Assembly: GCF_022414575.1 (NCBI RefSeq)
Contig: NZ_JADWYQ010000035.1
Coordinates: 13,884 to 77,883, forward strand
From: Streptomyces sp. MUM 178J
GTDB lineage: Bacteria; Actinomycetota; Actinomycetes; Streptomycetales; Streptomycetaceae
Reading direction: 5' to 3'
Length of the DNA: 64,000 bases
Below the pieces are notes generated by a model. The model was not told where the DNA came from, searched no databases, and saw nothing but the letters and a program-made list of their open reading frames with translations. Both the position numbers and the translations under genes were made by a program. This document shows, one piece after another, positions 1-8,200 of this stretch (its first letter is position 1; every line of letters starts with the position of its first letter).

Positions 1-7
1 CACGGGG

Positions 8-616
8 TCAGGTCGCCGCCGGCCGGCGGTCCCGGTCGACGTGCGTCAGCGCATGCTCCACCACGGCGACCAGCACGTCCTTGACGGATTCGCGCACGCG
101 CGCATCGCACATCAGCAGGGGAACATCGGCGTCGAGATCAAGCGCGGCGCGCACCGTCCCGGCCGGAAAGCGGGCCGCGCCCTCGAAGCAGTTGACGGCC
201 ACCGTGAAGGGAAGGCCCCGGCGCTCGAAGTAGTCGATGGCCGCGAACGAGTCGTCCAGCCGCCGGGTGTCGGCCAGGACGACCGCCCCCAGGGCGCCCT
301 GGGCAAGCTCGTCCCACAGGAACCAGAAGCGGTCCTGGCCCGGCGTGCCGAAGAGGTACAGCGCCAGGTCGTCGCGGAGCGTGATCCGTCCGAAGTCCAT
401 GGCGACAGTGGTGGTCGCCTTGGACTCGACGCCCTCGGTGTCGTCGACCGGGCGGCCCGCCTCGGTCAGCGACTCCTCGGTACGCAGCGGTCTGATCTCG
501 CTGACCGCGCCGACCAGCGTCGTCTTGCCCACTCCGAAACCGCCTGCCACCAGCAGCTTCAGCGTGACCGGCTCGGCCGGCGGGGCCGTCCGGCGGCTAG
601 AGCGCCCGAAGACCAT
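8..616 (-). CDS. cvnD: Conservon small GTPase CvnD
   Basis: A 202-aa small GTP-binding protein of the bacterial conservon type, the switch component of a membrane-associated CvnABCD complex. The P-loop GGFGVGKTT lies near residues 25-33 and the G3-type motif LFGTPGQ near 88-94. Family knowledge: CvnD binds GTP and works with CvnA-C as a signalling unit that resembles eukaryotic G-protein coupled systems. It is the last gene of the operon seen here. Its ATG lies inside the 3' end of cvnC, a 20-bp overlap that suggests translational coupling. A cytochrome P450 (CvnE) follows in some conservons, but that position lies outside the window. Confidence 0.93.
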   Translation of the reverse strand: MVFGRSSRRTAPPAEPVTLKLLVAGGFGVGKTTLVGAVSEIRPLRTEESLTEAGRPVDDTEGVESKATTTVAMDFGRITLRDDLALYLFGTPGQDRFWFLWDELAQGALGAVVLADTRRLDDSFAAIDYFERRGLPFTVAVNCFEGAARFPAGTVRAALDLDADVPLLMCDARVRESVKDVLVAVVEHALTHVDRDRRPAAT

Positions 617-1043
617 TGATCACCTCGCGGAGAATGCTCACATCCGGCAGCTCGGCCGGGGGGATGGGACGGGTTACCTGGACGATCCGGTCCACGACGA
701 GATCTCCGACGAGGACGCGGACCACCCCTACGGGGAGGTCGAGACCTGCGGCGAGCTCGGCGATCGACTGCGGGATCTCACCGCAGCGTTCGACGATCTC
801 CACATGCTCGGGCGAGAGCGTCTGGTCGCGGCCGGGATCGTCGGCCGCGGCGTCCGGCAGGACCAGGGCGATCAGGTCGAGCCGGTGGGTGGCGGTGCTG
901 CTGGTTCGCCCGCGCGTCATCGCATACGGGCGCACCACCGGCCCCGCGTCGGCGTCGAACCACTGGTGCGGCGGCGACGGCGGTCTCGGATAGGACGCGG
1001 GGCCGGGCGGAGTCGGCTGACCGTGCTGGGCCGGGTCGCTCAT
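597..1043 (-). CDS. cvnC: Conservon protein CvnC (DUF742)
   Basis: A 148-aa DUF742 protein. It carries the family hallmark VVRPYAMTRGRT near residues 33-44 and a winged-helix-like C-terminal half ending in EVINGLRAL. I chose the ATG at 1043 because the upstream in-frame extension is arginine-rich shadow of cvnB; a GTG nine bases earlier is possible. In known conservons CvnC binds the other Cvn proteins at the membrane. The gene starts 17 bp after cvnB stops and overlaps cvnD. A paralogue lies at 62272-62655. Confidence 0.92.
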   Translation of the reverse strand: MSDPAQHGQPTPPGPASYPRPPSPPHQWFDADAGPVVRPYAMTRGRTSSTATHRLDLIALVLPDAAADDPGRDQTLSPEHVEIVERCGEIPQSIAELAAGLDLPVGVVRVLVGDLVVDRIVQVTRPIPPAELPDVSILREVINGLRAL

Positions 1044-1060
1044 GCCGTCCACGCCCCCGC

Positions 1061-1528
1061 TCAGCCGTCGGCGGCCAGGCCGGTCCGTGGCACGGTGCCG
1101 AGGTGTGCTCCGACCCGCTTGACCATCAGCGCCATCTCGTAGGCGACGAGGCCGACGTCGGAGTCGGCGTCGGCGAGCACCGCCAGGCAACTGCCGTCGC
1201 CGGCGGCCGTGACGAAGAGGAACGCCTCGTCCAGTTCGACGACGGTCTGGCGGACCTGTCCGGCGTCGAAGTGCCGGCCCACGCCCTTGGCGAGGCTGTG
1301 GAACCCGGAGGCGACGGCGGCGAGGTGCTCGCCGTCCTCACGGGTGAGATCGCGGGACGCACCGGTGGCAAGGCCGTCGCGGGAGAGCACCAGGGCCTTG
1401 TGGATGCTGTCGACGCGGTCGACCAGTTCGTCGAGGAGCCAGCCGAGTTCGCCGGAGCCCCGCGCTGTGCTGCGGGCGGGCGCATCGGCGTCGGCGGCGT
1501 TGGATGCTGCGGCGTACGGTGCGGTCAT
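1061..1528 (-). CDS. cvnB: Conservon Roadblock/LC7 protein CvnB
   Basis: A 155-aa Roadblock/LC7 domain protein. The motif GWLLDELVDRV (residues ~28-38), followed by ALVLSRDGLA and the FLFVTAAGDGSCLAVL strand pair, is diagnostic of actinobacterial CvnB. Roadblock proteins act as dimeric partners and regulators of small GTPases, here presumably CvnD. The ATG overlaps the cvnA stop codon in an ATGA arrangement. The first 25 residues are Ala/Asp-rich and probably disordered. Confidence 0.94.
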   Translation of the reverse strand: MTAPYAAASNAADADAPARSTARGSGELGWLLDELVDRVDSIHKALVLSRDGLATGASRDLTREDGEHLAAVASGFHSLAKGVGRHFDAGQVRQTVVELDEAFLFVTAAGDGSCLAVLADADSDVGLVAYEMALMVKRVGAHLGTVPRTGLAADG

Positions 1529-4212
1529 CGACCGTCCCCCTCCGTTGTGGTTCTGGTTGTTCTTGCGGTTCCGTCGTTGCGTGTGTCGTTGCGTGTGTCG
1601 TTGCGTGTGTCGATCCGGTCGCGCATGTCGCCGTGCATGTCGCCGGAGTGGTTCTCGCGGCGGCCGCGCTGCCAGCCGCGCTGCATCGCTGACATGCGGT
1701 CGCGGACCTCCTCCGGGTCCCGCTCGGTGTCCGGCCGGAGACCGAGCCGGGTCGTCTCGGGTTCCGCTTCACGTCGGAGCCCGCGGGCGAGGCTGGCCTG
1801 TCTCACCCGGCGGGGCAGACCGCCGGCCGGACCGGGCGGCTGCGGGGCGCCGCCCACGGGAGGCGGTGGCGGATCCGGCGGATCGGGTACGGGAACGAGG
1901 GTCGGGGGCTTGCGGCGCGGCAGCGGCGTCGGTCCGCCGTGCCGCGGCTGCGGCTGCGGCTGCGACTGCGACTGCGACTGCGACTGCGACTGCGACTGCG
2001 ACTGCCGATGATGCCATTCGTCCGGCACGGAACGGCGTCGCCCGCGGGTGCCGGCCAGGAAGAACTCGTCGCCGGACGGGTCGTCGACGTCGCAGCGCGC
2101 GTCCCGGTCGACAGCGCCGTCTGCCAAGTCCACGGTGACGCTGAAATCCGGTGGTCCGACCGGGGGTTCGAGCTCCACCGGACCGTCGGGCAGAGCCGAC
2201 GGCCGCGCCGAGAGCGCACTGAACATGCCGTCGCCGCGCTGCCGCCGGCCGCCGCTCCGCCGCCCGGCGGGACTCTCGCTCTTGCGGTCCAGCCGGAAGC
2301 CGGCTCCCTGGGTCTCGGGGGCCTCGGTGAGCAGGGCGGCCGGGATGAAGACGACCGCGGTGGTGCCGCCGTACGGGGAGGGCTGGAGGGAGACCCGTAC
2401 CCCCTGGCGCCGGGCGAGCCGGCTGACGACGAACAGACCGAGCCGGTCTGTGTCGGACAGTTCAAACTCAGGTGTCTCGGCCAGTCGGAGGTTGGCGTCG
2501 AGCAGGGCGTCCGGAGCCATGCCGAGACCGCGGTCGTGGATCTCCAGCGTGAAGCCGTTGGCGACCTGCTCGCCGTGCACATGCACGGCGGTGTGCGGGG
2601 GCGAGAACACGGTGGCGTTCTCGAGGAGTTCGGCGATGAGGTGGGTGAGATCGGCGACGGCGGGGCCGCCGACGCCCAGCCGGGGCAGTCTGCGCACCTC
2701 GATGCGTTCGTAGTCCTCGACCTCGGCGACGGCCGCCCGGACGACGTCCATCAGCTGGATCGGCTTGCGCCACTGGCGGGAGGGAGCGGCCCCGGAGAGG
2801 ATCACCAGCCCCTCGGCGTGGCGGCGCATCCGGGTCGTGAGGTGGTCGAGGCGGAACAGGTCGGCGAGTTCCTCGGCGTCCTCGGTGCGCCTCTCCATGG
2901 CGTCGAGGAGCGTGAGCTGACGGTGCAGGAGCACCTGGTTGCGGCGGGCGAGGTTGACGAAGACCTCGGAGACCCCGCGGCGCATCTCGGCCTGGCGCAC
3001 GGCCGCCTCGACCGCCGCCCGCTGGAGGGTGTTGAGGGCCTGCCCCGCCCGGCCCACCTCGTCCTCGTCGTATTCCAGGCGTGGGGCTTCGGTCTCGACG
3101 TCCACCTGTTCGCCCGCGGCGAGACGGCGCATGACGCTGGGCAGCCGTACGCCGGAGACCTCGTGGGCTTCTCTGCGCAGCCGGGTGAGCGAGCGGACGA
3201 GGTCACGTCCCACGCGGACGGAGACGATGACGGAGAGCAGAAGGGCGAGGAAGCCGAGAACGCCGGCGATGCCCGCCTTCACGAAGACCTCGCGGACGGC
3301 GGGTTCCACGCGGTCCTGGAAGCGGTCGCCCGCTGCGGCGCCCTCGCGGGCGAGGTCGTCGAGGACGGGGCGGGCGGCCTGCCGCCAGCGCTCCGCCTCC
3401 GCCGCGCCGAGGCCTGTGGCCGGGCCCTGGGAGATGAGGCGTTCCTCGGCCTCGCGCAGGGGCGCGGTCCGGGGGCTGCGCCAGATCTGCCGATGGATCT
3501 CGCGGTCGCGGGCGGCCAGGTGCTCGTACCCGACGTCGTAGTGGATTGTGCGCTGCGCCACGAGGTCGGTCAGCGCGCGGATCTCCGGGCCGGTGATCTT
3601 ACGGGTGGTGAGGGCGGAGGCGATCAGTGCGTCTTCGCGGGCGAGCGTCTCTCGGGCACGCATCAGGCTGACCAGGGCGCGGCCTTGGCGCTCCGTCGTG
3701 ACGTCGTCCAGCACGAGGAGGGTGCTCAGGAAGCTGTGGCAGGGGTCGACGACGCGGTTGTAGAACTCCAGGGCCTGTCGGCGGGAGATCTCGCCCGCTT
3801 CAACGGAGCGGCGCAGGGCGTCCAGTCCGTCCAGCGCGTCCAGCAGGGAGTCCAGCTTCCGGGCGCTCTCAGGACGCATGTCCTCGCGGACGCCGGAGCG
3901 GTCGGCGTTCTCCCTGACCTTCGCGACTGCGCGGTCGGTGGCCTGGCGCTGCCGGTGAAGCGCCGGCAGCGCTTCGGCCGCTCTGGGGTCGGCGAGATAG
4001 ACGAGCGTCTGGCGGCGTTCTTCCTGGATGACGTGGGCGATGTCCTCGACGGGGCGGCCGACCTCGCGGGCGACCGAGCCGACGGCCAGCAGTCTGCCCA
4101 CTTCGCGGCCGGTGAGCACGGTGGCGAACCCCCACAGGGCGGTGAGGGAGACGAGGGGGATGAGCAGCAACGTCACGATCTTCCGGCGGATCGACTTCCC
4201 GCGAAAGCGCAT
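1525..4212 (-). CDS. cvnA: Conservon sensor histidine-kinase-like protein CvnA
   Basis: An 895-aa membrane sensor. A short basic N-terminus precedes TM1 (~residues 12-32). Next come a periplasmic nitrate/nitrite-sensing type helical domain (~40-300), TM2 (~310-335, rich in Leu/Val), a HAMP-like linker and a HATPase_c domain with the N-box LLENATVFSPP (~525), G1 box DRGLGM (~560) and a GLFVVSRLA G2-like box (~590). I see no canonical phospho-acceptor histidine motif, as is usual for CvnA. The C-terminal ~250 residues are low-complexity (Ser-Gln, Pro-Gln and Asn-Asp-Thr-Arg repeats) and hold the motif LPRRVRQASLA shared with the second CvnA of this window. The start has a GGGGGAGG ribosome site. 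Confidence 0.93.
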   Translation of the reverse strand: MRFRGKSIRRKIVTLLLIPLVSLTALWGFATVLTGREVGRLLAVGSVAREVGRPVEDIAHVIQEERRQTLVYLADPRAAEALPALHRQRQATDRAVAKVRENADRSGVREDMRPESARKLDSLLDALDGLDALRRSVEAGEISRRQALEFYNRVVDPCHSFLSTLLVLDDVTTERQGRALVSLMRARETLAREDALIASALTTRKITGPEIRALTDLVAQRTIHYDVGYEHLAARDREIHRQIWRSPRTAPLREAEERLISQGPATGLGAAEAERWRQAARPVLDDLAREGAAAGDRFQDRVEPAVREVFVKAGIAGVLGFLALLLSVIVSVRVGRDLVRSLTRLRREAHEVSGVRLPSVMRRLAAGEQVDVETEAPRLEYDEDEVGRAGQALNTLQRAAVEAAVRQAEMRRGVSEVFVNLARRNQVLLHRQLTLLDAMERRTEDAEELADLFRLDHLTTRMRRHAEGLVILSGAAPSRQWRKPIQLMDVVRAAVAEVEDYERIEVRRLPRLGVGGPAVADLTHLIAELLENATVFSPPHTAVHVHGEQVANGFTLEIHDRGLGMAPDALLDANLRLAETPEFELSDTDRLGLFVVSRLARRQGVRVSLQPSPYGGTTAVVFIPAALLTEAPETQGAGFRLDRKSESPAGRRSGGRRQRGDGMFSALSARPSALPDGPVELEPPVGPPDFSVTVDLADGAVDRDARCDVDDPSGDEFFLAGTRGRRRSVPDEWHHRQSQSQSQSQSQSQSQPQPQPRHGGPTPLPRRKPPTLVPVPDPPDPPPPPVGGAPQPPGPAGGLPRRVRQASLARGLRREAEPETTRLGLRPDTERDPEEVRDRMSAMQRGWQRGRRENHSGDMHGDMRDRIDTRNDTRNDTRNDGTARTTRTTTEGDGR
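1573..1608. repeat. 12-bp tandem repeat, three units, in 3' end of cvnA
   Basis: Three exact head-to-tail copies of gtcgttgcgtgt lie inside cvnA. They encode a repeated Asn-Asp-Thr-Arg tetrapeptide close to the C-terminus. The reading frame is preserved because the unit is a multiple of three. Confidence 0.9.
1944..2004. repeat. 6-bp microsatellite in cvnA (Ser-Gln / Pro-Gln tract)
   Basis: About ten copies of a hexamer, mostly gcgact with gcggct variants at one end. The tract encodes seven Gln-Ser pairs and then Pro-Gln pairs in CvnA. Copy-number change by slippage would lengthen or shorten the tract without a frameshift. Confidence 0.9.
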
Positions 4213-4598
4213 GCCCTCCCCCTGCTCGGACCGGCCGGTGATGGCGGTGTTCCGTCAACAAACGGCGCGAGCCTACTACTGCCGCAAGAAGGGCTCGAAG
4301 GCGCGTCCGGACGATTTTCGGACGGCTGCGGCCGACCTGGATGCCCAGGGCGTCGGGGGTGCGGGGCATCCGGGGAGTTCACATTCCCGGGTGCGTGCCT
4401 GCCGCCTGACGGTTCGTCGCCCCCCACAGGGGCGCAGTTGGCTGGAATCCTTCTGTCCGAGACGCTTTCCGGGGGAATCTTCCAGGCTGGTCAATCGTCC
4501 TTGTGTACGGGGGGATTCACCATGAGGACGAGGGATTCAGTGCATTTAATCCGGGCATCCCTCCTCATATCGGATATAGGTGGGGAGTGACAGGGTCC
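4213..4598. other. Divergent intergenic region, cvnA / membrane protein
   Basis: This 386-bp region separates the leftward conservon from a rightward membrane-protein gene and must hold promoters for both. Local AT content rises around 4500-4590. I find no convincing -35/-10 pair, hairpin or further gene. Confidence 0.5.
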
Positions 4599-5120
4599 AT
4601 GAGTACGGAAGAGCGTCGGCAGCTGTGGGTGGAGGAGCCTACGGCGAGGCGGCGCATGGCCGAGCCGGTGCGCACGGCCGCCGTGCGTGCGGTGCTGATC
4701 GCGGCCGTGACGCTGATCCAGGCCATGGTGGCGTTCTTCTGCACGGTCGCCGGGTCGTGGCTGGCGTTTCCGATGGTGCTCTCCAGTGTGGCCGGCACAG
4801 TGGTGGCGACCTGGGCGGTGCTCGACGTCTGGGTGACCCGCCAGGTGTGGAACCAGCGCCACGGGGTGGTGTCCGAGCCCAGCAGCACGGCGCGGCGGCT
4901 ACGGCGTGAGCGCCGCCGGGCGAGGAAGGCCGCCCGGGCGGCGGCACGGGAGGGCGGCGGGAAGAGCGCCCGGACCGCCCGGATAGCCGACCCCGCCGCA
5001 GCGGCCGCAACGGCCAAGACGGGTGGGGCTCCCGAGGCTGCCGGGAGCCCCGGAAGTGCGGGGTCACGGCTGCCGCACACGGCGACGCGGGGCGCGGGCA
5101 CACTGTCCGGAGCAGTCTGA
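4599..5120 (+). CDS. Small membrane protein, two TM segments, basic tail
   Basis: A 173-aa protein of unknown function. Two hydrophobic segments (~residues 22-45 and 50-72) form a hairpin. They are followed by TRQVWNQRHGVVSEPSS, a strongly Arg/Ala-rich region (~95-130) and an Ala/Gly-rich tail. I placed the start at ATG 4599, preceded by GGGGAG; an in-frame GTG at 4503 lacks a ribosome site. It is a lone rightward gene between the conservon and the SMC-like operon, so the context gives no function. The basic C-terminus may face the cytoplasm and bind nucleic acid or lipid; this is inference only. Confidence 0.7.
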   Translation: MSTEERRQLWVEEPTARRRMAEPVRTAAVRAVLIAAVTLIQAMVAFFCTVAGSWLAFPMVLSSVAGTVVATWAVLDVWVTRQVWNQRHGVVSEPSSTARRLRRERRRARKAARAAAREGGGKSARTARIADPAAAAATAKTGGAPEAAGSPGSAGSRLPHTATRGAGTLSGAV

Positions 5121-5198
5121 ACGAGCGACCCCGGGCGCACCCCCGCAGCCGGTTGACCGGACGGTCGACCAACGGCCGGCGGCACGGGGCTGCCCAGG

Positions 5199-5295
5199 CC
5201 TGTCGGGACGGCTGCCCGGGGCTGCCCGACCGGCTGCCCGACCGGCTGCCGGGCCTGTCGGGACGGCTATCCGGGGGCTGTCGGGACGGTCGGCT
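5199..5295. repeat. Degenerate GC-rich direct repeats
   Basis: The convergent gap between the membrane protein and the SMC-like gene holds repeated blocks. The block cctgtcgggacggct occurs twice, a ctgtcgggacggt variant once, and ggctgcccgacc-type units lie between. It could serve as a termination or slippage-prone region. No gene is visible here. Confidence 0.6.
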
Positions 5296-5297
5296 GA

Positions 5298-8200
5298 CTA
5301 CGGCACGGGCGCGGCGTCGGCCTCCTCTGCGCCGCCGGCCGGAACCGCGATCCCCTCGGGGGCATGCCCGGTCGCGGGCTCCGGCACACGGTCCGCGGCG
5401 CGCCGGAACATACGCGTGGCGGTGATCTCCCCGTGCACGGTCTCCCCTGCCGGGTCGATCTGCGGCAACCCGGGCCGCAGATGCTCCTCCACGCTGATGT
5501 ACTTCAGCCCCGCCCGCAGATCCGCGTCGTTGCGCAACCGGATGACCAGCGGGAACTCCGCGAGCGCCGTGGTGTCGAACAGACCCGTCGTATAGAGCAG
5601 CTGCACACCGAGCGCGTCGGAGACGGCGCGCTGGAGCTCCAGCAGATAGGTGGCGTTGGCGCGGCCGATCGGATTGTCGAGGAACAACGTGCCGGCGTGC
5701 CGGTGCCGGTCGCGTCCGCGGTCGTTGCTGCGGAGCGCTGCCATCGTGCAGTACAGGGCGATGGCAGCGGTGAGGAGCTGGCCGCCGGAGAAGACGTCGC
5801 CCATCTGCCCGACCGGGACCCGCTCGGCGCGGAGCACGGCGTCCGGCTTCAGGATCTCCACCGCCACGCCCTTGGGCTGCAGCGCCGCCTGAACGCCTCG
5901 CAGCAGCAGCGACATTCCGTCCCTGCGGCCGTCCCCGTACACGCCGGAAGGGCTCTTCTTCACGGCGGCGCGGGTGGCCTCGTCGATGACTTCGCCGAGC
6001 CGTTCCGCGAGGGTGGCCTGGTCCGGTTCCTCGAACCGGATCCGCAGGAACTCCTGTCCCGACCACTCGCCCAGGCCCTCGGGGAGCCGGGACAGCCGCT
6101 GCGCCGAACGGAGCGTGGCCAGCGCGGTCTCGACCAGGCCGCGCAGCCGGTCCACGATGGTGTCGCGATTGCGCTCCAGCTGCGCCAGTTCGTCGGTGAG
6201 CACCCGCAGCCGCGGAGCGAACGCCTCCGCCCACTTGGCGGCGTGTTCGGGCAGGGCGGCGGCCGGGAGCTCCCGGATCTGCTGGCGGGCCGGGGTGCGC
6301 ACCTGCTCGTAGCGGGTGGAGTTGGCATGCCGTACGAGCACGTCGGACGCCTCGCGCACGGCCGCCTCTGCGGCTGACAGATCGGTCGCACAGCCGCGCA
6401 GCGAGCGCCGGGCCTCGGCGGCGGCGCGGCGTGCCTCCTCCAGGCCTGAGGCGTACGGTTCAGACACCTCGGCCGGCTCGTCCTCCGGCTGGTGGTCGCG
6501 GAGCAGGTCACGCAGGAGCGCGGCGGTCTCTTCGAAGCCGCTCGCCGCGTCCTCGGCGGTGCGGTGTGCTTGGAGGAGGCCGCTGTGCGCGGCGCGCGAC
6601 GCCTCCAGCTCGTCGGCGCGGGAGGCCAGTTCGGCGTTGGCGGTGCGCAGCAGGGCCTGGGCGTGGTCGGCGTCCGCGGGGGTCAGCTCGTCGGGGAGCC
6701 CGGTGTGCGCCTCTCCGTCGGCGGGGGCGAGGCGCTCCGCCTCGCCTCGGAGCCGGCCGAGCTTCTCGCTCGCCTCCGAGGCCCGCTGCTCCAGCAGCTG
6801 GACGTGGGACTCGGCGCGGGCGGCGGCCGCCTGACGGGAGGGGCCGTCGGCGCCGTCCATGCTCTCCAGGAGCTGTGCGGCGCGGGTGCGGACCCTGTTG
6901 GTGAGGCGGTCCAGTTCGGCGAGGGCGGCGCTCTCGTCGCTTTCGGCGCGGGCCTGTTCGGCGCGGAGGTCCGCGCCGACGCCCACCTTCTCGTACAGCT
7001 GGGACGCCGCCCGATAGGACTCCCGAAGGGCGGGCAGGGACGGGCGGTGCGCGTCGGGGCCGACTTCGGCGCCGTCGTGTGCGGCGCCGTCGGCGCGGGC
7101 GTCATCGGGGGCGTTCTCGGGGGCGTTCTCGGGGGCGCCCGCGATCTCGGCGCGTTCGGCACGCAGGGCGCGGGCCGTGCGGTGCGCGTCGTCGGCAGCG
7201 CGCTGGGCGGCCCTGCGGTCCTCGTCCGCGGCCTTGGCCCGCTCCAGGCAAGCGGTGGCGCGGGCCTCGGCCTCGGCTGCGTCATCGGCCAGTTCGCGCA
7301 GTTTGACCTGCCAGCCTGCGCGTTCACGCAGCCGGAAGGCGAGACCTGCGAGGGCGTCGGCGGAGCGGCGGGCACGCTGGGCAGCCTCCTGACGCTCGTC
7401 GCGGACCCGTGCGGCGTCGGCCGCCGCCTCTTCCGACTCGGTGCGCACGGCTCGCGCCTCGGCCAGGGTCCGCTCGGCCTCTGCGGTTGCCTCGCGGGCC
7501 GACTGTGCGGCCTCTGCCAGTTCGGCGAGCATGCCCGCGGGGCAGTCCGCCCGCCACGAGCCGAGGCGGGCCGCGAGCGAGCGGTCCCCGGCGAGCCGTG
7601 CCGCCAGTGCGCGGATCTCCTCGTCCCGCGCGGCGGCACGTGCGCGCAGCGCCTGCCGTTCCTCGTCGGCGGCGTGCTCGTCGTGCATGGCGGGGTTCGG
7701 CGGCACGAGGAAGACGTCCGCGTCGCCGGCGCCGGGGCCCGGGACGGGGGCCAGCAGGGCGGCCGCGGTGCCGACCGCCACGGCGGAGCGCGGCAGCAGC
7801 GCCGCGCCCGCGAGCACATCGCGTGCGCGGGCGTGCGAGGCGGGGTCCGTGATGACGACGCCGTCGACCAGTTCGGGCCGCGCGGCGAGCACGGCCGCGT
7901 GGTCGGCGGGGTCGACGGCCTGCGCGAGATAGCGCCAGCCCGGCAGGGCGGGGATCGCGTGCTCGCCGAGGAACTCCACGGCTGCCAGCACGTCGGGGCT
8001 CGGCGGCAGCAGCCCCCCGTCGCCCAGCGCGCCCAGGATCCGCGCGTCGTCGGCGGCCGCAGTCCGCAGCTCGAACAGCTGCCGTTCGGCGGAGGCGATC
8101 GAGGCGTCGAGCAGTTCCCGCAGCTCGTCCGCGTACCGGTCGAGTTCCTCGGCTGTCAGCGGCCCTTCCGCGGTACGGCGGGGAGTCCGGGCCCCGCCCT

